Assembly: GCA_015490215.1 (NCBI GenBank)
Contig: WFYH01000066.1
Location: 1-8,882, forward strand
From: Aquificaceae bacterium
Lineage (GTDB): Bacteria > Aquificota > Aquificia > Aquificales > Aquificaceae
Direction: 5' to 3'
DNA: 8,882 nucleotides
The first letter of the stretch is position 1; every line of letters starts with the position of its first letter. Positions 1 to 7,207 of this stretch are shown piece after piece. The translations under genes and the position numbers were made by a program. Under the pieces are notes generated by a model. It searched no databases. It saw nothing but the letters and a program-made list of their open reading frames with translations, and was not told where the DNA came from.

Positions 1-1692
1 CTCAGGAGCATAGTCCAATCTCCTGTGAATGGCAAGATAAGGGGGTGTCCTAAAGTGGGGCTTCCTATAGACAAAGTAGTAGCGAGCTATATGGTAGCTT
101 GTATCAAAACCGTAGAAGTTTAGCTTCATCATCTCAAGCTCGTGCCTGCGGGCTTTTTCTATTTCCTCCTCCCACTTCGGATCGGTCCTTTCTTTGATCT
201 TTTTCTTTATGAACCTTCCAAACTCCGGGGAGTTTACAAATTCCTCCAACTTGACTTTAAGAATGTTTCTAAATTGAGCAGGTGTTTTCCCAAAAACACT
301 ATCCAGCAAACCTATGGAGAGGGCTTTATTTGCACTTATGGGCATTCTGTTTTCCATAATCTCTTTGGCTGTTTTCCAACCCACCCTTCTGGGCAAGGTG
401 TAGGTCCAAAACTCGGAACCGTATAGATTTCCTATATTTTTGTAGTGAGGATTGAGAACCACGCCTTCCCTTGCAAAAACCAAATCACAAGTGAGCGCCA
501 AGAATACTCCTCCCGCTCCCGCGTTTCCCTGAAGACCTGCAACGGTTAACTTGTCCGGAGTTCGCAGTATCTCTTCACAGAGATCGTCCATGGCGTTTAT
601 GTTTCTCCAAGACTCATCGGCAGGGCTGGGAGCGTTTTCTATTGTGTTGAGGTTCATACCGTTTGAAAAGAAGTCTTCCTGTCCGAGGAGAACTATAGCC
701 TTTACAGGTCTCTTCTTTGCGAAAGCTACCACTTCCTTCAGTTTCAAACACTGCTCCGTGGACATGGCACCGTTGTAAAACCTAAAGTGGATGTAGCCTA
801 TCTTTCCTTCTTCTTCGTATTCAATTTCCCTGTAAGTCTTGAAGTCCACCCTCTCCCAAGGCTTTATATTTTCCTCCGGTAAGGTTTCTGCCAAACGAGG
901 GAATACCCTTAAAACGGGAAGCTTTAGCCCCTTTTTCCCCTTTAGCCTAACATGAGTTATCCATACCGCACCATCAACTGTTCCTACACAGACAGCCTCG
1001 TCTCTTACAGCAAGAAGCTTCCCCGCGGGTCCCTTTATCTCTTCTTCAGGAAAGGCATTATAGAGGTATACCCCTCTTTCAAAAATACGGTCGTCAAGCA
1101 CTCCCGGCTGGCTGTCGGAGGCATAGATTTTTCTCAAAACATCTCCCGTTTTATCCTGCTCCCAATTTATTTTCCTTACGCTCTGGTCCATCTTAGGGTT
1201 CCAAGAGCCTTCTCCCTGCGGGGTCGGCTTGTAATTTCCTTCCTGAAACTTTTCCACAGCTTCAAGAACACACTCAACGGCAGCCTCAGTAACCTCGTGT
1301 CTGTATATACTTGACTTTCTTGCAAACCTCATGGGGAACTCTCTCCAAGCCCAAACATCCCCAGTATCGTATTCTTCGGTCGCCTCTAAGAGGGTCACTC
1401 CCCATATGCGCTCTTTCCTGATAATCGCCCAATCAAGTGCGGAAGGTCCTCTGTCCCCCTTAATACCCGGATGGATCACAAGTGTCTTAAACCTTTTCCA
1501 CACCTCCGCTGGAATTTTCCTCTTTAAGAAAGGAGCGATTATCAGATCGGGTTTGTAGAGATTCGCCGCTTCAATCATAAGTTCAGGATGGACATCAAGC
1601 TCTATTGAAACCTCGTGCCCCCTTTCCGTCAGCTCACAGTAAAGCCTCTGGGAAAGGGAGTTAAAGCGATAACACAGAAAGAGAATCCTCAC
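1..1692 (-). CDS. hypX: HypX, CO-ligand synthase for [NiFe]-hydrogenase maturation (C-terminus cut by window edge)
   Basis: HypX makes the CO ligand of the [NiFe]-hydrogenase iron from N10-formyl-tetrahydrofolate, by way of formyl-CoA, when the cell grows in air; it is cytoplasmic. The 564 codons seen are close to the usual length, so little is missing. Residues 1 to about 280 form the formyl-THF domain, with the signature HPGIKGDRGPSALDW from H74 and DTGD from D109. Residues from about 290 form a crotonase domain, with the oxyanion-hole segments FSNGMNL (342-348) and GNAGAGG (389-395). From memory of Aquifex HypX work, R9, R131, S194 and Q195 match important residues, and Y417, E427 and R543 match others with a one-residue offset. 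The start is GTG at 1692: an in-frame TAA lies three codons upstream and no earlier start exists. No Shine-Dalgarno sequence is seen. The gene is divergent from def. It could be misread as fmt or enoyl-CoA hydratase, but the fusion of the two domains is diagnostic. Confidence 0.94.
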   Translation of the reverse strand, partial: MRILFLCYRFNSLSQRLYCELTERGHEVSIELDVHPELMIEAANLYKPDLIIAPFLKRKIPAEVWKRFKTLVIHPGIKGDRGPSALDWAIIRKERIWGVTLLEATEEYDTGDVWAWREFPMRFARKSSIYRHEVTEAAVECVLEAVEKFQEGNYKPTPQGEGSWNPKMDQSVRKINWEQDKTGDVLRKIYASDSQPGVLDDRIFERGVYLYNAFPEEEIKGPAGKLLAVRDEAVCVGTVDGAVWITHVRLKGKKGLKLPVLRVFPRLAETLPEENIKPWERVDFKTYREIEYEEEGKIGYIHFRFYNGAMSTEQCLKLKEVVAFAKKRPVKAIVLLGQEDFFSNGMNLNTIENAPSPADESWRNINAMDDLCEEILRTPDKLTVAGLQGNAGAGGVFLALTCDLVFAREGVVLNPHYKNIGNLYGSEFWTYTLPRRVGWKTAKEIMENRMPISANKALSIGLLDSVFGKTPAQFRNILKVKLEEFVNSPEFGRFIKKKIKERTDPKWEEEIEKARRHELEMMKLNFYGFDTSYHIARYYFVYRKPHFRTPPYLAIHRRLDYAPE

Positions 1693-1699
1693 AGCTTTT

Positions 1700-1706
1700 T
1701 ATAATA
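1700..1706. promoter_or_regulatory. Overlapping -10-like elements between hypX and def
   Basis: The 42-bp gap between the two divergent genes contains TATAAT on the plus strand (1700-1705) and TATTAT on the minus strand (1706 to 1701). The plus element would start def transcription near 1712, ahead of its ribosome binding site. The minus element lies only eight bases before the hypX GTG, so hypX mRNA would have almost no leader. Neither has a good -35 at the normal distance, so these are candidates only. Confidence 0.4.
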
Positions 1707-1734
1707 CTTTAATTCTCCTAAGGGGAGAGTTCGT

Positions 1735-2241
1735 ATGATAAGGAAGATAGTTACCTACCCTGACCCGGTTCTCACAACCCCCACCCAAGAGGTAGACGTA
1801 GTTGACAGGGAGATAGAAAAGCTTGTAAAGGATATGTTTGAGACCATGTATGATGCGGAGGGTGTGGGGCTTGCGGCAAATCAGATAGGCGTTCCCATAA
1901 AGGTTATGGTTATGGATACCACCCCTAAGGAGGATGCCCCCGACCTGAAGCTGGTTCTAATAAACCCCACCATAGTCCACACAGAGGGAAAGATCAAATA
2001 CAAAGAGGGGTGTCTTTCCTTTCCCGGTCTGAGCGTGGAGGTGGAAAGGGCAAAGAGGATAAAGGTAAAAGCCCTAAACGAGCACGGAGAGCCCGTAGAG
2101 CTTGAGCTTGAAGGATTTCCCGCCATAGTGTTTCAGCACGAGCTTGACCACCTTCAGGGCATAACCTTCATAGACAGGCTAAAGGGCTGGAGGAGAAGGC
2201 TTGCCCTTGAGAAGTATAAAAAGCTCCAAAAGAGAAGCTAA
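1735..2241 (+). CDS. def: Peptide deformylase
   Basis: This metalloenzyme removes the formyl group from the N-terminal methionine of new proteins at the ribosome exit. All three family motifs are present in the 168-residue product: GVGLAANQ (residues 43-50, catalytic Q50), EGCLS (91-95, metal ligand C93), and HELDH (135-139, metal ligands H135 and H139, catalytic E136). Length and the basic C-terminal tail are typical of bacterial deformylases. The ATG at 1735 gives the standard family N-terminus (Ile-Arg-Lys-Ile-Val then YPDPVL). A ribosome binding site AAGGGGAG sits at 1720-1727. The usual partner fmt is not adjacent; instead hypX, which has an Fmt-like domain, is divergent across 42 bp. 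The stop codon overlaps that of the convergent rpoN by 2 bp within a 4-bp gene overlap. Confidence 0.98.
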   Translation: MIRKIVTYPDPVLTTPTQEVDVVDREIEKLVKDMFETMYDAEGVGLAANQIGVPIKVMVMDTTPKEDAPDLKLVLINPTIVHTEGKIKYKEGCLSFPGLSVEVERAKRIKVKALNEHGEPVELELEGFPAIVFQHELDHLQGITFIDRLKGWRRRLALEKYKKLQKRS

Positions 2242-3437
2242 ATCCTTCTTTCCCTTGAAGATGGTATCCCCATAGACTCTCTGTATTTAGCTACGGTTCT
2301 TCTGGCTATGTTTATGCCCCTCTCTTTCAGGATTTTGGCTATCTCTTCGTCGCTTAGAGGTTTTTTCTTGTCCTCTGCAAGGATAAGCTCTCTTATAGCC
2401 TTCATAATCTCTTCTTGAGAGGTGCCACCGACACTTTCCCTTACAAAGAAGAACCTCAAGGGATAAGTTCCCTGAGGCGTTTTAACGTATTTGGAGTTTA
2501 TCAGCCTGCTAACGGTGGACTCGCTCACATCAAGCATGCGGGCTACATCCTTCACAAGGAGACTCTTCAGGGAACCCTCCCCTTTCAGAAAGTCCTCTTG
2601 AACTTCCACTATGACGCTCAGGATCTTTCTGAGGTTTTCCCTCCTTATGGAAAGGAGCCTTTTTAGGTTTTCCAATCTCTCTACATATTCCCTAAGGAAC
2701 TTGCGGGTCTCCCCCTTTGACCTTTGGTAAAGTTCAAGGTAGCTCTTGCTCGGTTTTATGTCTATAAGCTCTTCGTATAGGTAAAAGACAAGCTCACCGT
2801 CGTCCAGCTCTATTACCGCATCCACCCTTCCTATCCTCGGGGGAGGGGTGTCACCCTCAAGGGGCGAAATTTTCAGATGGGACAATTTTCTGCGCGCATC
2901 CTCAGGTATCTTCTTGCCTTCAAGGGCAAATTCTAAGTAGGTGCACAGCTCTTCCTTTTCTTCGGGATACATATCCTCTATCTGAATTTCCAGAAATTCC
3001 CGAAGGTCCTTTGAGCAAACTCCGAGTGGGTCAAGGCGGGTTACCCTGCGCCTTATGTTTTCTACATACTCTTCTCCGACCCCAAACTTTCGGGCTATCT
3101 CTTTCGTGTCCCCTTTAAAAAATCCCCGACCGTCGGTAAGGGATACCAACTCTAAGGCTATTTCCAGTTCTCTGCCTATAAACTCTGCCCTAACGTTTCT
3201 TAAAAGCTCTTCAAAAGGACTTTCTCTTGCGGGTATCTGAAGGGGCTTCCTCTCTTCAAAGAGGTTGTATACCTTTTCGGATACGTAGACTTCCTCTATG
3301 AAGGGGTTACTCTCTTTTTCTTCTTTTAGTATCTGCTCAAGCTCTTGGGCAGGGTAAAGCAAAAGCTCTATCTGGTTTTTCAGAAGGAGGTTGAGGTTCA
3401 GCTTTAGCCTGAGCTGAAGGTCGGGTTTAATAAGCAT
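2238..3437 (-). CDS. rpoN: RNA polymerase sigma-54 factor RpoN
   Basis: Sigma-54 directs core RNA polymerase to -24/-12 promoters that need an ATP-driven enhancer-binding activator. The 399-residue protein has an N-terminal activator-responsive region (about 1-50, ending ESNPFIEE), a core-binding domain (about 75-250), a helix-turn-helix (about 295-312, with SESTVSR), and the RpoN box ARRTVAKYRE at 378-387 that reads the -24 element. It is shorter than the E. coli protein because the acidic region II is almost absent. Region I is unusual: the glutamine-rich MTPQLQQAI block is replaced by a leucine/asparagine stretch. The start ATG at 3437 lies 11 bp inside the end of proA, and an in-frame TAA sits two codons upstream, so no earlier start exists. 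Only AAGGG directly abutting the ATG resembles a ribosome binding site, which suggests translational coupling to proA. The usual neighbours hpf and ptsN are absent. Confidence 0.97.
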   Translation of the reverse strand: MLIKPDLQLRLKLNLNLLLKNQIELLLYPAQELEQILKEEKESNPFIEEVYVSEKVYNLFEERKPLQIPARESPFEELLRNVRAEFIGRELEIALELVSLTDGRGFFKGDTKEIARKFGVGEEYVENIRRRVTRLDPLGVCSKDLREFLEIQIEDMYPEEKEELCTYLEFALEGKKIPEDARRKLSHLKISPLEGDTPPPRIGRVDAVIELDDGELVFYLYEELIDIKPSKSYLELYQRSKGETRKFLREYVERLENLKRLLSIRRENLRKILSVIVEVQEDFLKGEGSLKSLLVKDVARMLDVSESTVSRLINSKYVKTPQGTYPLRFFFVRESVGGTSQEEIMKAIRELILAEDKKKPLSDEEIAKILKERGINIARRTVAKYRESMGIPSSRERRI

Positions 3438-4749
3438 CCCTTATGTCTGCAGGAACGCCGAAGTTATCCCTTATCTGACCCTCGCCGAGGATAACAAACT
3501 TGGTTATAGTGAGTTCTTCCAGAGCCATGGGACCACGGGCGTGTATCTTGTCGGTGGATATGCCCATCTCGGCCCCGAGACCGAACTCGTTACCGTCGGT
3601 AAAGCGTGTTGAGGCGTTTACATACACCGCCGAGGAGTCCACCTCCCTCAGGAACTTCATAGCCCTTGAGTAGTCCTCGGTAACTATGGCATCCGAGTGC
3701 CCGGAGCCGTATTTCTCAATAAAGGTTATAGCCTCGTCAACGTCTTCAACCACCTTTACTGCAAGGATAAGATCCAAGAACTCCTCATAGTAGTCCTCCT
3801 CCGTGGCGGGGACCGCCTTCACGAAGGAAAGTTTGGGATCCGACTTTATTACCTCAAGGCTTTCGGGGTCGCATCTGAGTTCAACACCGGCTTTACCCAG
3901 ATAAAAAGCCATCTTGGGGAGGAAGTCCTTAAGTATTCTCCTGTTTACTATAAGGTTTTCTACCGCATTGCAGACGGAGGGTCTTTGAACCTTGGCGTTG
4001 TATACGATGTCGTAGGCTTTCTCCAAGTCTGCCCTGTCGTCAACGTATATGTTGCATACGCCCTTGTAGTGCTTTATGACGGGAACCTTGGCGTGCTCCG
4101 TGACCGCCCTTATGAGACTCTCTCCACCCCTCGGTATGGCTACGTCCACTTTACCTTCCATCTTTAGGATTTCCCAGACTATCTCCCTTTCTGTTCTGTC
4201 TATGAACTGGATGGCTTCCTCGGGGTAGCCCGCTTCCCTTGCGGCACTCCTTAGGATGTCTACGAGCATCCTGTTAGAGTTCACCGCTTCCTTTCCGCCC
4301 CTCAAGACAACGGCGTTGGAAGACTTTATGCATAGGGCGGAAGCCTCAACGGTCACGTTGGGACGGGACTCGTAGACTATAAACACCACACCCAAGGGGA
4401 CCCTCATCCTCCCGACCTTCAGACCGTTAGGAAGGGTCCACATCCTTGTGATCTCACCCACGGGATCGGGCAGGGCAGCCACGTCCTTTAAGACCTTTAT
4501 CATTCCATCTATTCTCTTGTCGTTTAAAAGGAGCCTGTCCACCACCGCCGGACTGAGTCCCATCTCCTTAGCATTTTCTATGTCCTTTTGGTTTTCCTCT
4601 TTAAGTTTGTCCCTGTACGCGTCCAGCATTTGGGCGGCAAGCAGGAGGGTTTCGTTCTTGATCTGGGTTCTCAGGGAAGAGAGCTCCCTGAGGGTAGACC
4701 TTGCGGACAGAACCTTTTCCTCCGCATAAGATTTCAAGGCAATCTCCAT
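3427..4749 (-). CDS. proA: Gamma-glutamyl phosphate reductase (proline synthesis)
   Basis: ProA reduces L-glutamyl-5-phosphate to glutamate-5-semialdehyde with NADPH, the second step of proline synthesis, in the cytoplasm. The 440-residue protein has the aldehyde-dehydrogenase-like fold. Visible family motifs are the nucleotide-binding segment YESRPNVTVEASAL (126-139), VVLRGGKEA (147-155), IPRGGESLI (205-213), the catalytic cysteine C260 in QRPSVCNAVE, and the C-terminal signature NEFGLGAEMGIST (387-399) followed by HARGPM. Length is slightly above the usual 415-420 because of a longer N-terminus. The ATG at 4749 is fixed by a perfect Shine-Dalgarno AAGGAGGT at 4756-4763, five bases away. It is the first gene of a minus-strand pair with rpoN, and it is divergent from mqnA. 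No proB is visible in the window. Confidence 0.98.
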   Translation of the reverse strand: MEIALKSYAEEKVLSARSTLRELSSLRTQIKNETLLLAAQMLDAYRDKLKEENQKDIENAKEMGLSPAVVDRLLLNDKRIDGMIKVLKDVAALPDPVGEITRMWTLPNGLKVGRMRVPLGVVFIVYESRPNVTVEASALCIKSSNAVVLRGGKEAVNSNRMLVDILRSAAREAGYPEEAIQFIDRTEREIVWEILKMEGKVDVAIPRGGESLIRAVTEHAKVPVIKHYKGVCNIYVDDRADLEKAYDIVYNAKVQRPSVCNAVENLIVNRRILKDFLPKMAFYLGKAGVELRCDPESLEVIKSDPKLSFVKAVPATEEDYYEEFLDLILAVKVVEDVDEAITFIEKYGSGHSDAIVTEDYSRAMKFLREVDSSAVYVNASTRFTDGNEFGLGAEMGISTDKIHARGPMALEELTITKFVILGEGQIRDNFGVPADIRDAY

Positions 4750-4783
4750 CCAATACCTCCTTTCGGCAAGCTTCTTGCATTAA

Positions 4784-4789
4784 TATTAT
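4784..4789 (+). promoter_or_regulatory. Candidate -10 element of mqnA (short or no leader)
   Basis: TATTAT lies 11 bases before the mqnA ATG in the 51-bp proA-mqnA gap. Transcription would start near 4796, leaving a leader of about five bases. No Shine-Dalgarno sequence is present at 4790-4800. The -35 region is poor, so support is limited. An element for proA on the other strand (CATAAT, 4790 to 4785) is also possible but weak. Confidence 0.35.
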
Positions 4790-4800
4790 GCTTTAAACTC

Positions 4801-5550
4801 ATGCTGAAGGTAGGAAGGGTCTCCTATACCAACACCTTGCCCCTCTTTTACTCCCTGAGGGGGTTTGAGATTGTGGAAGGTCACCCTTCCGAGCTGGTGG
4901 AAAAGCTAAGGAAAGGGGAAATTCAGGCAGGGATAGTTTCCTCGGCGGAGCTTTTCTTTAACCCGGAAAGCTACTACGTGCTTCCCGATATTTCCATATC
5001 CTCAAGGGGTAGGGTCTGCTCCGTCCTTTTGCTTTCGGAAAAGCCCCTTAATCGCATAAGCAGGATAAAGGTTACAACAAGATCGGTCACCTCCCGCTAC
5101 CTGCTCAGATACGTGCTTAAGGAGATCCACCGCAGGGATTTTAAGGAGGTTCCTTCCAAAGAGGAAGCTATACTCTCCATAGGAGATGAGGCACTTTCCT
5201 TGAAAGATTACTATCCCTTCTCCTACGACCTTGGAGAAGAGTGGTTTAGGCACACAGCCCTTCCCTTTGTTTTTGCCCTCTTCCTCGTAAGAAGGGAAGT
5301 TGCTTTGCCCGTAGCCCGTAGGCTCTACAGATCGGTAAAGGAGTCGCTTACGGACTTTTTCACGGATCTGAAAAGAGGAAAGGTCAAAGTGTTCTCGGAC
5401 CCAGATTTTAACGAAGAGTACTTCCTAAGGTGTATAGACTACAACCTTACTAAGGATCACCTGAGATCCCTTGAGCTGTTCTTTGGATTTTTGGAAAAGG
5501 AAACGGGGCACGAAGCCCCCAAGATTAACGCTCTCTTTCTCCCCTTATGA
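4801..5550 (+). CDS. mqnA: Chorismate dehydratase MqnA (futalosine menaquinone pathway)
   Basis: MqnA removes water from chorismate to give 3-enolpyruvylbenzoate, the first step of the futalosine route to menaquinone-type quinones, which this group uses in respiration. The 249-residue product matches the family in length and has its motifs: [11 protein letters not shown] (5-15), a VSSAE segment (46-50), [12 protein letters not shown] (66-77), IGDEAL (127-132), and DLGEEW (143-148) followed by [10 protein letters not shown] (152-161). This is a periplasmic-binding-protein-like fold but without a signal peptide, as expected for the cytoplasmic enzyme. The reading frame is open back to 4588, but upstream codons are antisense to proA and no family residues precede the ATG at 4801. 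No Shine-Dalgarno sequence is visible. The last nine codons overlap the end of convergent ino1. Other mqn genes are not in the window. Confidence 0.95.
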   Translation: MLKVGRVSYTNTLPLFYSLRGFEIVEGHPSELVEKLRKGEIQAGIVSSAELFFNPESYYVLPDISISSRGRVCSVLLLSEKPLNRISRIKVTTRSVTSRYLLRYVLKEIHRRDFKEVPSKEEAILSIGDEALSLKDYYPFSYDLGEEWFRHTALPFVFALFLVRREVALPVARRLYRSVKESLTDFFTDLKRGKVKVFSDPDFNEEYFLRCIDYNLTKDHLRSLELFFGFLEKETGHEAPKINALFLPL

Positions 5551-6631
5551 ACTCCTCAACCATCTTCTTAGCCTGCCAGTCGGGATACTGTATGGGAGGA
5601 TGCTTCATCGTGTAAGCGCTGATGGAGTAAAGAGGTCCTCCTATTCCCCTGTCCCTTGCGAGTTTAGCGCACCTTATGGCGTCTATCATAGAACCTGCGC
5701 TGTTGGGGGAGTCTTCAACGTCAAGTTTCAGCTCTACATACATGGGAACGTCTCCGAAGAGCCTTCCCTCAAGCCTTATGTAGGCGATCTTTCTGTCTTT
5801 GAGCCAAGGCACCCAGTCGGAGGGTCCTATGTGGACGTTCTCCCAGCTCATACCGTTGGGAATGAGGGAGGTAACCGCTTCGGTTTTGGAGACCTTCTTG
5901 GTCTTTAGTCTTTCCCTTGCGAGCATGTTCAGGAAGTCGGTGTTTCCGCCGAAGTTGAGCTGATAGGTTCTGTCTATCTTTACCCCTCTGTCTATGAAGA
6001 GCTGGGTGAGGGTTCTGTGGACTATTGTGGCTCCCACCTGAGACTTTATGTCGTCTCCCACAACGGGTATGCCCCTTTCCTCAAACTTCTTAGCCCATTC
6101 GGGATCGGAGACTATAAAGGTTGGCATGGCGTTTATGAAGGACACTCCCGCTTCAAGACAAGCCTGAGCGTAGAATCTTGCCGCCTGCTCGGATCCCACG
6201 GGAACGTAGTTGATCAGGACATCCGCTTCGGTCTCTTTGAGGACCCTTACTACGTCCTCAAGCTCATCTTCCTTTTCGTCGGAGAGCACAAAGGTCCTGT
6301 CCTCGGGATAGTCCTTCATGTGGGGAGCAAACCCGTCAAGAACCTTACCTTTCCTTACCTTCACACCCATGTAGGGAACGTCGGGTTCAAATACCGCCGT
6401 GCAGTTGGGGGGTGCGAATATGGCTTCGGAGACGTCCTTCCCCACCTTGCGGGCGTCTATGTCCCACGCTGCGACTATTTCAATGTCCCAAGGCTTGTAT
6501 CCGCCTATGTCCTCGTGCATAAGCCCGCTAACGTCCACGCTTTGCTTCTTCTGGTAGTAGTAGATCCCCTGAACGAGGGAGCTTGCGCAGTTTCCTACAC
6601 CTACTATAGCAACCCTCACCTTTCCAGCCAT
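5525..6631 (-). CDS. ino1: Myo-inositol-1-phosphate synthase (archaeal/actinobacterial type)
   Basis: The enzyme converts glucose-6-phosphate to 1L-myo-inositol-1-phosphate, using NAD as a recycled cofactor. The product feeds inositol phospholipids and, in hyperthermophiles, di-myo-inositol phosphate as a heat solute; which use applies here is inferred. With the start at 6631 it has 368 residues, close to the actinobacterial enzyme. Seen are the Rossmann motif [13 protein letters not shown] (7-19), [11 protein letters not shown] (192-202), [11 protein letters not shown] (226-236), a KDRK segment (278-281) rich in likely active-site lysines, and [14 protein letters not shown] (300-313). GTG codons at 6640 and 6637 are in frame, but 6640 is inside the Shine-Dalgarno sequence, so ATG 6631 is preferred. 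The 3' end overlaps convergent mqnA by 26 bp. A near-consensus promoter lies upstream. Confidence 0.95.
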   Translation of the reverse strand: MAGKVRVAIVGVGNCASSLVQGIYYYQKKQSVDVSGLMHEDIGGYKPWDIEIVAAWDIDARKVGKDVSEAIFAPPNCTAVFEPDVPYMGVKVRKGKVLDGFAPHMKDYPEDRTFVLSDEKEDELEDVVRVLKETEADVLINYVPVGSEQAARFYAQACLEAGVSFINAMPTFIVSDPEWAKKFEERGIPVVGDDIKSQVGATIVHRTLTQLFIDRGVKIDRTYQLNFGGNTDFLNMLARERLKTKKVSKTEAVTSLIPNGMSWENVHIGPSDWVPWLKDRKIAYIRLEGRLFGDVPMYVELKLDVEDSPNSAGSMIDAIRCAKLARDRGIGGPLYSISAYTMKHPPIQYPDWQAKKMVEEFIRGERER

Positions 6632-6638
6632 TCTCACC

Positions 6639-6646
6639 ACCTCCTT
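6639..6646 (-). promoter_or_regulatory. Ribosome binding site of ino1 that fixes its start
   Basis: AAGGAGGT on the minus strand ends seven bases before ATG 6631. It physically includes the first bases of the GTG at 6640, so that GTG cannot be the initiator for this site. Confidence 0.85.
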
Positions 6647-6691
6647 CTTTGGTGTTTGGTATGGACGGATGTTATCTACTCTTTTTAATAA

Positions 6692-6720
6692 ATTATATTA
6701 ACGTCCCCCGCTGTTTACAA
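6692..6720 (-). promoter_or_regulatory. Sigma-70-type promoter of ino1
   Basis: On the minus strand, TTGTAA (6720 to 6715) and a perfect TATAAT (6697 to 6692) are separated by exactly 17 bases. The predicted transcript start is near 6685, giving a leader of about 54 bases before ATG 6631. This is the best promoter match in the window. Confidence 0.65.
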
Positions 6721-6723
6721 CCC

Positions 6724-6732
6724 TGCTATTAT
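6724..6732 (+). promoter_or_regulatory. Extended -10 promoter for the split-barrel/priA-like pair
   Basis: TGCTATTAT on the plus strand fits an extended -10 (TG, one base, then TATTAT). No good -35 lies at the right distance, which extended -10 promoters can tolerate. Transcription would start near 6739, about 25 bases before the ATG at 6764 and just before its ribosome binding site. It lies only a few bases from the ino1 -35, so the two divergent promoters may compete. Confidence 0.4.
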
Positions 6733-6763
6733 AACTTTTGACAAAAACCTTAGGAGGTTAAAA

Positions 6764-7207
6764 ATGCTGCCGAGGGATCTAATAGATCTAATGAGGGACT
6801 TGGGAGTGTTCCCTGTTGTCGTTGGCACGGTAGACAGAGAGGGAAACCAGCACCTTACCTTCGTAACTTGGATATATCCGGTGGATGAAAGAACCTTAAG
6901 GATTGCGGTAAGCTCCAACGCAAAGACCGCCCAAAATATGAGGGAAACTAAAAAGGTGGCTGTTCAGCTCTTTGCACCCGACAAATCTCTGACCTGTTAC
7001 GGGACAGCGGAGGAAGTAATTCAAAGAATTGAAGGGATCCCCTTTGATGTGTCTGTCTTTGAAATGAGCGTTGAGAACGTGGAGAACTCCCTGTTTCCGG
7101 GTTCAACCATAACGGGAATAATCCCCTTTGCCCATACGGGCAACGTGAAGAAGATGGTGGAGCTTGATGAAAAGGTAATAAGCGCTCTCAAAAGCAAAGC
7201 TGAATGA
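6764..7207 (+). CDS. Pyridoxamine 5'-phosphate oxidase-related FMN-binding split-barrel protein
   Basis: The 147-residue protein looks like the split-barrel flavoprotein superfamily. The pattern is a strand VVVGTV (18-23), then GNQHLTFVTWIY (27-38), a strand TLRIAVSSNAKTAQNMRETKK covering 44-64 where the family usually contacts the flavin phosphate, then VAVQLF (65-70) and a final barrel strand at about 76-85. There is no signal peptide or membrane segment. I do not recognise a specific substrate. It is too short and lacks clear residues for a true pyridoxine biosynthesis PdxH, so a reductase or flavin/haem-binding role is equally possible. A strong Shine-Dalgarno AGGAGGT (6752-6758) precedes the ATG by five bases. 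Its TGA overlaps the start of the priA-like gene (ATGA), implying one mRNA and coupled translation. Confidence 0.78.
   Translation: MLPRDLIDLMRDLGVFPVVVGTVDREGNQHLTFVTWIYPVDERTLRIAVSSNAKTAQNMRETKKVAVQLFAPDKSLTCYGTAEEVIQRIEGIPFDVSVFEMSVENVENSLFPGSTITGIIPFAHTGNVKKMVELDEKVISALKSKAE

Noticed and set aside
1714..1728. Small inverted repeat (TCTCC/GGAGA) covering the def ribosome binding site
   Set aside because: Five base pairs with a five-base loop would be too weak at thermophile temperatures, and the match partly follows from the SD sequence itself.
4588..4800. In-frame extension of mqnA upstream of 4801
   Set aside because: These codons are antisense to proA and the intergenic gap, and the family N-terminus starts exactly at 4801.
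5471..5908. Plus-strand frame over the mqnA end and the ino1 3' part
   Set aside because: It is a shadow of two convergent real genes, with no family similarity.
6017..6688. Long open frame (223 codons) on the plus strand opposite ino1
   Set aside because: It is antisense to a well-conserved enzyme, has no ribosome binding site and no recognisable domain; it is a by-product of the codon bias. The same holds for plus-strand frames opposite hypX (142-426, 551-778, 952-1314, 1331-1558), rpoN (2415-2666, 3055-3240) and proA (3697-4167, 4448-4729), and minus-strand frames at 1881-2126, 5002-5253, 6715-6918 and 7710-7943.
6738..6743. Perfect TTGACA
   Set aside because: A -10 at the right spacing would fall on the start codon at 6764, so it cannot drive that gene with its ribosome binding site.
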